A DNA stretch of 64,000 nt from an uncultured Clostridia bacterium (GTDB lineage Bacteria > Bacillota > Clostridia > Oscillospirales > Acutalibacteraceae). Below the pieces are notes generated by a model, which was not told the origin of the DNA, searched no databases, and saw only the letters and a program-made list of their open reading frames with translations. The stretch lies in NCBI GenBank assembly GCA_947623205.1, contig CANQGM010000003.1, positions 92,748 to 156,747 on the forward strand, in the 5' to 3' direction. Positions 58,070 to 64,000 of this stretch are shown here, one piece after another. How positions within the stretch are numbered: the stretch's first letter is position 1; the number at the start of each line of letters is the position of its first letter. The position numbers were made by a program, and so were the translations under genes.

Positions 58070-58705
58070 TTATTTATCTTCAATAATATCTTCAAAAATA
58101 TTTAATATCATATAAACAGAATTTTTAATATCTCTAATCATATCGGAATTATCCATCAATACAGATATAATTAAGTCGTTTCTATTGTTATCAAATAAGT
58201 TCCAAACAACTTCTGCATAATTCCTATTAAGCCTAAACATATCGTAAGTTGTAGTAATGAACAACTCTTTAGAATAACGTTTTGTAATAATTTGATATTT
58301 GGAATAATTTAAAAATTTTACAATACACTTTAAATTCTCAACGCTAATATCTACAATTGACTGTACTTGCTTAATAGAGGATAATCTCAAAATACCATTT
58401 TCAAAAACAATATTGATAAATTTTTCAAAATCAGTAATTTCAAGGTTTCTAAGAAATTCAGTTTCATAAAAAGGTTGTAAACTGTTATTTAAATCCGAAA
58501 AAATAAGTTCCAAAAAATTATCATTTTTTATTTTTGAACAGATATCAACATGTACGTTGTCTGAAGATTCTCCATCCTTTATTCTATCTGATAAAGTTAG
58601 GATTTCATTTTTGTATTCCTTTGAAATTTCTTTTGATTTAACATATTCATTGATTTCTTGCTTAGACATTTGTTCTGTTATATTAGAAATAATTGTGTCA
58701 AACAT
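58070..58705 (-). CDS. Cargo protein 3: all-helical protein, no known family
   Basis: 211 aa. No signal peptide, membrane segment or motif is recognised. It is predicted almost entirely helical and is rich in Ile, Asn, Lys and Glu. The ribosome site AAAGGAG is strong. It starts 12 bp after the winged-helix gene, so it is the last member of a three-gene operon. Base composition is far more AT-rich than the host and even than the rest of the IME, suggesting separate acquisition. Confidence 0.8.
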   Translation of the reverse strand: MFDTIISNITEQMSKQEINEYVKSKEISKEYKNEILTLSDRIKDGESSDNVHVDICSKIKNDNFLELIFSDLNNSLQPFYETEFLRNLEITDFEKFINIVFENGILRLSSIKQVQSIVDISVENLKCIVKFLNYSKYQIITKRYSKELFITTTYDMFRLNRNYAEVVWNLFDNNRNDLIISVLMDNSDMIRDIKNSVYMILNIFEDIIEDK

Positions 58706-58717
58706 TGTTTCACTCCT

Positions 58718-59599
58718 TTACCAATTATGATAATCTATGATTTCTTCATTGTCTGGTTCATATGAACAACATAGTTCATCCATAAAATAATTATTATATT
58801 CTTTATCTATATTCATTTTTTCCAAATTTTGTTCTAAAGAAAACTTTACTTTCTTTTTCATATATTCTTCACGAGAAGCAAAAAGTGTATTAATTTTTAA
58901 TTTTAATATATGCTTGTTTTTTAATTGAATTTTATTGCGAGAAAAAACATTAATAACACTTAAGAGACTTGGTTCTTCTTCATTTAACTGATTTGATATT
59001 TCGTCTAAAAATTCTATAAGGATATCTTCATTGATATACAACTGTGAATTTTCGGATTTTTGCAGTAGTACACAGTATAGAGATAAAGTTTTTTTCCCTT
59101 TTGGTGTAAGAGAATAATAATTTGTATTACCTAATTTTTGAATATAAATCAGATTATATTTATTTATACGAGAAACAAAATTTGTTAAGTTACTCTCATT
59201 TTTAAATTTTAACGCTTTTTTTAGTTCCTGTCCAGAAGCTTTATGAAGAACGCTAATTGTATTTAAAATAGGATATAATAATTTATATTTATTAAATAAA
59301 ATTAATGCGTTATTATTTTCTTCTTTTATTTCACTAAGTTCAATTATCAATGTTACGATAGCATAAAACATACCGTATAGAAAACGTTGGTGGTTTTCTT
59401 CATTATCTATTTCTAGATAGCTTCCAATTCTTTCAAAATCATTAGATAAATCTTTAAACAAATTTACAATAGAATCAATTTCATTATTATTTATCGATTC
59501 TATTGATAGTTTATAAATATTTTTCAAATAGAATTCTAAGGTTGTTGAATCGCCTTTCATAAAACTCTCAGAACTAAATTTTTTAATTTCATATTTCAT
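58718..59599 (-). CDS. Cargo protein 2: winged-helix domain protein
   Basis: 293 aa from ATG 59599; an ATG nine codons earlier has no ribosome site. A winged HTH of MarR/PadR appearance lies near residues 109-175 (ISVLHKASGQELKKALKFKNESNLTNFVSRI, then the wing YIQKLGNTNYYSLTPKGKKTL). It is flanked by helical N- and C-terminal domains. It could be the operon's regulator or a DNA/RNA-sensing partner of the nitrilase-like protein. No named family recognised. Confidence 0.8.
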   Translation of the reverse strand: MKYEIKKFSSESFMKGDSTTLEFYLKNIYKLSIESINNNEIDSIVNLFKDLSNDFERIGSYLEIDNEENHQRFLYGMFYAIVTLIIELSEIKEENNNALILFNKYKLLYPILNTISVLHKASGQELKKALKFKNESNLTNFVSRINKYNLIYIQKLGNTNYYSLTPKGKKTLSLYCVLLQKSENSQLYINEDILIEFLDEISNQLNEEEPSLLSVINVFSRNKIQLKNKHILKLKINTLFASREEYMKKKVKFSLEQNLEKMNIDKEYNNYFMDELCCSYEPDNEEIIDYHNW

Positions 59600-59690
59600 A
59601 CCAGTCACCACACATAAACTTAACATGTACTATATCTATATTTCTATTATAACATATTTAAAGCTTATTTCAAGTAATAGTTTATTATTT

Positions 59691-61049
59691 TTAGATAAGA
59701 CAATGTTTACATTCATTACATTTTATGTTGTCCTTAAAAAGTAATGTATCGTCATAACATATTTTTTTATTTTCCACTTTAGGAACAATTATGTATCCAA
59801 GTAAGTTGTCATTATTCGTAACAGCAGAACATGAGTTACAAAGAACGGATGCTACACCATTAAGCATTGCATATTTTTTTGAAGATTCGAGCATTTGATT
59901 TGTTTTACCAGTATAAGCAGATATAAACAAAACATTTGATTCCATTAAACTTATGCATAAATTTGGCAGTTCGCCATTCAAGAAATCTCTACAAATTAAA
60001 TATGAAATTCTTCCAATTCCCGGAATGTCTAAAAATTCGATTTCTTTGTCTGACTCTATATTTTCAACATATGATGTGTTTTTAGATTTGCAATAATAGT
60101 CGTATGGAACTTTTTTATTATGCTTATTTAAAACAGTTCCGCTGGAAGATAGAATATAGGAACAATTTTTATTATTATTCCATTCTGAACCAGTAAATAT
60201 AAGTTCTAGATTAGTAAATTTATTTGTTAATAAAAAATGCGTTAAACTATTAAGTGATTCTGGAAAAAGGAATAGTTCTGGAAAAACAGCAATTTTAAAA
60301 CCTTTATTATCCATCTCTAAAAGGGTATTAAAAATGTATTTTAAATGACTATTATAATTCTTTTTTACATATTCAATATCAAATAGTTTTCTTTCCTCAT
60401 CAAAATTTATTTTTATATTTTCAAAGACTTTTTTGGGGAAAATACCTATCAAAGTTCTGTCAACATTAATTGTTTTATAATATTTTATAACCTTAGGCTC
60501 AAATGAATTTAATGAATTTGTAGAAACAATATGAAAATTTTTGAAGTTACTATCTAAGTTGGTTGGATTATGAGTAACTATCTGCCTTCCTCTCCGTATA
60601 TTATTGTTTTCAAAATAATTACTTAAACAGCCTTTAGGAGAAACATTATAAAATAAAACTTTATCTTTAAATATATTATTTAAAGGACCTTGTATTTGCA
60701 ATCTATTTTTTAAAGTTACGTTATAATTCAAGTAATTGTTATCAAAAAGATAAAGTGTTTCCAAACAAAATATATCACAGTTAATTTTATTGCTTTTATA
60801 TAAATCAATCCATTTCTCTTTAAAATCACTAAAATAATACTCGTCTATATCTTCAAAAAGAAATAAATCGTACAAAAGCTCCTCTAATTTTATAAATTCA
60901 GATTGGTGTCTTTTGGATGACAAGATTTTCTTATAATTTCCATTTAATAAAATTATATTTTCTTCTGATAAATAATAAAAAATAATTGAAACAAAATCAA
61001 AAATATTTTTAGCATTGAATAGTTCTTTTTCAAGTGTATTAAAATTCAA
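59691..61049 (-). CDS. Cargo protein 1: nitrilase-superfamily domain protein
   Basis: 452 aa from TTG 61049, which lies 9 bases after AGGAG; the ATG at 61058 directly abuts that site. The N-terminal ~195 residues are unrecognised. Residues ~198-427 look like a carbon-nitrogen hydrolase: Glu258 in KIAVFPELFLFPES, Lys312/313 in GTVLNKHNKKVPYD, Cys353 in ISYLICRDFLNGELPN, then VLFISAYTGKTNQML. A C-x2-C-x2-C tail closes the protein. Nitrilase domains hydrolyse amides or nitriles, and one is fused to the reverse transcriptase of DRT type 1 defence proteins. No RT motif is present here. It is first in the operon. Confidence 0.75.
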   Translation of the reverse strand: MNFNTLEKELFNAKNIFDFVSIIFYYLSEENIILLNGNYKKILSSKRHQSEFIKLEELLYDLFLFEDIDEYYFSDFKEKWIDLYKSNKINCDIFCLETLYLFDNNYLNYNVTLKNRLQIQGPLNNIFKDKVLFYNVSPKGCLSNYFENNNIRRGRQIVTHNPTNLDSNFKNFHIVSTNSLNSFEPKVIKYYKTINVDRTLIGIFPKKVFENIKINFDEERKLFDIEYVKKNYNSHLKYIFNTLLEMDNKGFKIAVFPELFLFPESLNSLTHFLLTNKFTNLELIFTGSEWNNNKNCSYILSSSGTVLNKHNKKVPYDYYCKSKNTSYVENIESDKEIEFLDIPGIGRISYLICRDFLNGELPNLCISLMESNVLFISAYTGKTNQMLESSKKYAMLNGVASVLCNSCSAVTNNDNLLGYIIVPKVENKKICYDDTLLFKDNIKCNECKHCLI

Positions 61050-61058
61050 AATATACAT

Positions 61059-61380
61059 CTCCTAATTTATACTTTCACAATGGATAAAAATATATGAAAA
61101 CCCATAATCTGCTTAATATATGTTTGTATAAATTATACGTCATTGTGACAAAATTTGCAATATTTTTATATATGTTTGTTTATAAAAATAAAATTGTTAT
61201 TTAACTGGTCATAATAATTTATCTTAAGATACAATATACATATTTTAAGAATTTTTTGTTGATTATAAATGAACTGTAAAATATACACCTTGGGCAATAA
61301 AATATTGTCAACAAACGATTCCCCTTGCTATGTAGCTTTAAAAACTATAGTAAGTGAAATCTTGTTTGTCGCTTTTAATT
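61059..61380. other. Promoter-containing non-coding region of the cargo
   Basis: Very AT-rich, no ORF. It holds the cargo promoter (61132-61160) and an inverted repeat, TCACAATG (61075-61082) / CATTGTGA (61141-61148), spanning the -10 and start region. The rest shows nothing I can name. Confidence 0.5.
61132..61160 (-). promoter_or_regulatory. Promoter of the nitrilase-wHTH-helical operon
   Basis: Minus strand: TTGCAA (61160-61155), 17 bp, TATAAT (61137-61132), about 80 bases before the first start codon. Confidence 0.65.
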
Positions 61381-61715
61381 TTAAAAAGTACAGTTGAAAT
61401 CATCGGCTGCGGGTTGCTTATAGCTCAAATCGGGTATTTTCCAACCGTCTCTTGCAGCTCGCAGCATTTAAATTTCCCTTAAGTTATCAATATGAGCCTG
61501 TTGCCGTTTTGCTATGGTGTTGAGTTTTTACTTTTAACTTTCAATTTCTTCGCTTAAGTTCTCTTTATAAACTCAATTTTCTTAAATTCGAGTTGTTTTA
61601 GCAAATCTGATATTTATCTCTCGAATATTTAAATTAACATTATGCCTGTTAAAATCGTTTTCTGAAGTGTTTAATGAAATCTCACGATTATCACTTATCG
61701 CCAAGAAGCTTAAAA
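61381..61715 (-). pseudogene. Decayed ORF with five in-frame stops
   Basis: One frame reads coherently for ~110 codons: SFLAISDNREISLNTSENDF, then ENLSEEIES, KLNTIAKRQQAHIDNLREI and MLRAARDGWKIPDLSYKQPA. It is broken by TAA/TGA codons at five positions. No frameshift is needed. The middle looks coiled-coil. It abuts repeat copy 2, so it is probably a fragment of an earlier resident gene. No family recognised. Confidence 0.45.
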
Positions 61716-61783
61716 AAGAAAGAGAGCTTGCATTACACAGCTAAAATTACAGGCTGTCGTAAATCTAAAATTTACGACAGCCT
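61716..61783. repeat. 68-bp direct repeat, copy 2
   Basis: Identical to 57946-58013, including the 14-bp hairpin. Here it serves as terminator of the mob gene on the minus strand. With copy 1 it brackets the cargo exactly. Confidence 0.93.
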
Positions 61784-61787
61784 GTTT

Positions 61788-63023
61788 TCAATATCCTATT
61801 TCAAAATCATTCTGACTTCCCTCAATATTGCTTATATCGGGAATTCTGCGAACAGCTTTACCTGATTTAGGTTTATCGGCAACAGTCGTTTTTGATTGAA
61901 AATTACGCCTGTTCTGATTGCTCGGTTTTCCGCTCGTTTTGTGCCGTTTTTCCTGCAATTCCTCTTTAAGCGCATTAAGGGAATGATTTAATTTATTAAG
62001 ATTTTCTTCTTTCTCGTTTAGCTCGTCTGCAAAATTTTTCAGCTTGCTTTCGAGCTTATTAAGAGAGCGTTCACGCTCGTTTAATATTTCTTCTCGATGT
62101 TCAATTTCTGCCTTTCTCTTTGACACCATATTCACAACAGATAATAGTGATTGCGACTCAGATAAAAGACTTTCGTATTTTTCCTGCAATAGCTTATTAT
62201 CACTTTCAAGAGCCGTATTTTCTGATGAAAGCTTTTCATTCTCCGTTTTCAGCTTGAATTGAAATACAGATAAATGCTTTTCTGTGTTATTCATATACTG
62301 TCTTTCATATCCAGCCTGCACCATAGCTTCATTTATAGATTGCTTGATATCGTTCTGCCATTGCTGAATTGCATATCCCTCTTTATTGGTCTTAAACCCC
62401 ATTTGCGCAAGTGCCTTTGTTAAAGAATTACGTACAGGCATACCGTTTTTATAGCCGTCTGCTACAGGCGTAAAGGCAATGTGATAGTGGAGAGTGCCGC
62501 CCGGTTCGTCGTCGTGTGCCTGAATTGTGAAGAAATGAAATTTAGGATATTTTTCTTCCAGTCCCGACATTACATCAGTTAGTATTCTTTTGAGTTCCTC
62601 ACGCCTTGGGTCTTTGTTCAGATGTTCGTTGACATATTTTGAAGCTGTTTTAAACTTAAAATTCTTCTTTAGGTCAACCCATTTATCATAGTCAAAATCT
62701 TTCTCAGTTACACCGAGGTCATCATGATTTCCGATTTGTATAACGTATTCGTAAATCGGCTTTGTTTTGTCTTTTCCGTTTAATGTATCAGAATAATAAT
62801 CAAGTGATTTCTTTCTGTCATTCCGCTTTTGCTTTGCGTTGTACGCGATAATTGAATCACGAAATAAATCATTATACGCCGATTTATAATCTTCCGTTGA
62901 CTTTATAGATATATTTCTGCTGCGCAACGATTTATCGGCGTTTCGGGGCGTATAATCCCTGTTGTCGTGTTCGGGTGCCACCCTGCCTTGCGAAGCTGAA
63001 ATGCTAAATCTGCCTTTACTCAT
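61788..63023 (-). CDS. mob: MobV-like (Pre/Mob) relaxase
   Basis: 411 aa from the ATG with AAAGGTGG upstream. The N-terminal relaxase domain has FSISASQGRVAPEHDNRDYTPRNADKSLRSRNI and the metal-binding H-x-D-E...H-x-H region, AHDDEPGGTLHYHIAFTPVADGYKNGM (~160-185). The C-terminal ~190 residues are a long coiled coil (EKLSSENTALESDNKLLQEKYESLL...). It would nick oriT, which lies directly upstream. The divergence of the N-terminal HUH-like motif from pMV158 MobM makes the subfamily uncertain. Confidence 0.85.
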   Translation of the reverse strand: MSKGRFSISASQGRVAPEHDNRDYTPRNADKSLRSRNISIKSTEDYKSAYNDLFRDSIIAYNAKQKRNDRKKSLDYYSDTLNGKDKTKPIYEYVIQIGNHDDLGVTEKDFDYDKWVDLKKNFKFKTASKYVNEHLNKDPRREELKRILTDVMSGLEEKYPKFHFFTIQAHDDEPGGTLHYHIAFTPVADGYKNGMPVRNSLTKALAQMGFKTNKEGYAIQQWQNDIKQSINEAMVQAGYERQYMNNTEKHLSVFQFKLKTENEKLSSENTALESDNKLLQEKYESLLSESQSLLSVVNMVSKRKAEIEHREEILNERERSLNKLESKLKNFADELNEKEENLNKLNHSLNALKEELQEKRHKTSGKPSNQNRRNFQSKTTVADKPKSGKAVRRIPDISNIEGSQNDFEIGY

Positions 63024-63067
63024 AATATTATACCACCTTTTAAAATTAATATGGATTATCCGCCCCA

Positions 63068-63205
63068 CTTACATTGAAAGCGTAGCTGTCAATGTAAGCA
63101 CAATACTACTTTTGACACAAGCGTCAAAAGTGATTGTGCCCTGCGGGGCTTTTCCGCATAAAATGCAATTCATTTTATGCGACCGCTCACAAACAAGTTG
63201 TGAGC
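63068..63205. other. Candidate oriT with four inverted repeats
   Basis: Immediately upstream of mob: CTTACATTGA / TCAATGTAAG (63068-63098); a composite hairpin GCACAAT..ACTTTTGAC / GTCAAAAGT..ATTGTGC (63098-63139); GCATAAAATG / CATTTTATGC (63156-63180); and GCTCACAA / TTGTGAGC (63185-63205). Position and hairpin density fit an origin of transfer. The nick site cannot be fixed. Confidence 0.72.
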
Positions 63206-63207
63206 AA

Positions 63208-63429
63208 TCAAGAACAAAAAGCGTTGTATTCGTTCTTGTCGGCATTTTTTGAAATGACTTCAAAAAATGCTTTCACATCGCAAAGCTCATCAGGGAAAAC
63301 ATCGCCGAAAACTTCTTTAGCAATTTTTCCTATCTGCTCATTTTCTCGCTTTATTGCGTTTGCTTTTTGTTTTCGCAAAGCAGAAGCACGCTTTGCAATC
63401 TTTTCAAGCTCTTTGTCGTAGTCGTACAT
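63208..63429 (-). CDS. Small mobilization-associated protein
   Basis: 73 aa from the ATG after GAGGTG. Highly charged helical N-terminus (DYDKELEKIAKRASALRKQKANAIKRENEQIG), then KEVFGDVFPDELCDVKAFFEVISKN. It lies on the far side of oriT from mob, same strand. Position suggests a relaxosome accessory (MobC-like) role; I do not recognise the family. Confidence 0.7.
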   Translation of the reverse strand: MYDYDKELEKIAKRASALRKQKANAIKRENEQIGKIAKEVFGDVFPDELCDVKAFFEVISKNADKNEYNAFCS

Positions 63430-63531
63430 TTTGCAACACCTCAAATAATTTAAAACTTGAAAATATAAGATAAAATTTCTTATGTGTGCTTTAGAGTGTA
63501 ATAAGAGTGAAATAAAATTTTTAGCCTGTAA

Positions 63532-63573
63532 ATTGACAGCAAATTTGACTGCATTGACAGTAATTTTGACTGC
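63532..63573. repeat. Tandem 21-bp repeats, integrase arm-type sites at right end
   Basis: Two adjacent copies of a 21-bp unit with core TTGACAGnAAnTTTGACTG, differing at two positions. The same core recurs at 52811-52843, inside the left end. They lie 139 bp from the right att. Confidence 0.7.
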
Positions 63574-63677
63574 AATTCACATTTTTTTAACTTAACTCAA
63601 CTTAATCTAATTTTATCTTGGCAAGATTAATTTAGCCAGTGTTTAAGCCATTTTTAAGCATTTTAAGAAAATTAGGC

Positions 63678-63708
63678 AAAAAATAAAGACGGTTTCGAAA
63701 AACCGTCT
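63678..63708 (-). terminator. IME-borne replacement terminator for tRNA-fMet
   Basis: Minus strand: AGACGGTTT, loop TTCG, AAACCGTCT, then TTATTTTTT, 4 bases past the tRNA CCA. It is element DNA that restores termination for the interrupted tRNA gene. Confidence 0.8.
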
Positions 63709-63711
63709 AAT

Positions 63712-63788
<77 letters not shown>

Positions 63789-63819
63789 ATATTTTATTTT
63801 GCTGTTTTACAGCTTTTTA

Positions 63820-63848
63820 ATTTTAACACATCATTTTTGTGTTGTCAA
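63820..63848 (-). promoter_or_regulatory. Promoter of tRNA-fMet
   Basis: Minus strand: TTGACA (63848-63843), 17 bp, TAAAAT (63825-63820). Confidence 0.75.
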
Positions 63849-63879
63849 TACTATTTATTATTTTTATTATAAAATTTGT

Positions 63880-63930
63880 AAAAAAAGAAAACCCCCGGCA
63901 GAAACCAATAAGGCTTGTCTGTTCGGGGGT
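63880..63930 (-). terminator. Terminator of a gene to the right of the window
   Basis: Minus strand: ACCCCCGAACAGA pairs with TCTGCCGGGGGT across a 15-base loop, followed by TTTTCTTTTTT. A second hairpin, CTTTGCCCGTA / TACGGGCAAAG, lies at 63960-63987. No gene is visible in the last 70 bases. Confidence 0.7.
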
Positions 63931-64000
63931 AATATTTGTGATAAATTTTATAAGGATTCCTTTGCCCGTATAAAAATACGGGCAAAGTCATCAGAGGAAT

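Noticed and set aside
59691..61058. Cargo protein 1 as a DRT1-type reverse transcriptase-nitrilase
   Set aside because: No YxDD or other RT motif occurs in the N-terminal region, and the protein is far too short.
57946..61783. CRISPR-like or transposon inverted-repeat interpretation of the 68-bp copies
   Set aside because: There are only two direct copies, 3.7 kb apart, with no transposase between them; a duplicated terminator explains them better.
63069..63263. 64-aa ORF across the oriT region, minus strand
   Set aside because: It is open only because it crosses the hairpin array; it overlaps the small Mob-associated gene and has no good ribosome site.

Overview
The window is chromosomal DNA from a low-to-moderate GC, Gram-positive, probably spore-forming member of the Clostridia, most likely near Ruminococcus/Oscillospiraceae. 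The support is SpmA/SpmB, a GlgD-type glycogen pathway, ECF vitamin transporters behind THF and FMN riboswitches, a sortase locus, zinc-ribbon forms of S14 and S4, and a dockerin-bearing secreted protein. The species assignment is inference; there is no 16S rRNA here.

Layout. 1-9.2 kb: 3' part of glgD and glgA; folT and ribU, each behind its own riboswitch; a four-gene cell-surface/repair cluster (membrane protein, GT2, LicD, AlkD-like); dipeptidase pepV. 9.5-18.3 kb: yfbR, an LCP-family enzyme, a sortase locus with a consensus promoter, nadA, mnmA, a UPF0291 protein and a MutS-like ATPase. 18.3-27.4 kb: ilvBNC, an ArsR-regulated metal P-type ATPase, murA and a CDF transporter. 27.6-36.1 kb: IS200 remnant, tRNA-Tyr and tRNA-Thr, an ABC-F protein, tRNA-Arg with a duplicated 3' end, a FAD/Rieske oxidoreductase, PPK2, a phosphopantetheinyl transferase, a dCMP deaminase, an AbrB-type regulator, and spmAB. 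36.2-51.6 kb: the complete S10-spc-alpha ribosomal supercluster on the minus strand (rpsJ to rplQ, with secY, adk, map, infA and rpoA), behind a long structured leader with an attenuator-like hairpin.

52.77-63.73 kb: an 11-kb integrated mobilizable element in the 3' end of the initiator tRNA-fMet gene. It is bounded by a 14-bp direct repeat, with matching integrase arm-type repeats at both ends. It carries a frameshifted tyrosine integrase, an excisionase, a truncated D5-type primase, a secreted dockerin protein, an XRE regulator, a J-domain protein, a MobV-like relaxase with a small partner, and a hairpin-rich oriT candidate. No conjugation (T4SS) genes are visible, so it is best called an IME.

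The most novel part is a very AT-rich three-gene operon at 58.07-61.05 kb, set between two identical 68-bp copies of a terminator-containing repeat. It encodes a protein with a nitrilase-like C-terminal half (Glu-Lys-Cys triad visible), a winged-helix protein and an all-helical protein. I do not recognise this as a named system. Its position as swappable IME cargo makes an accessory or defence role plausible but unproven.
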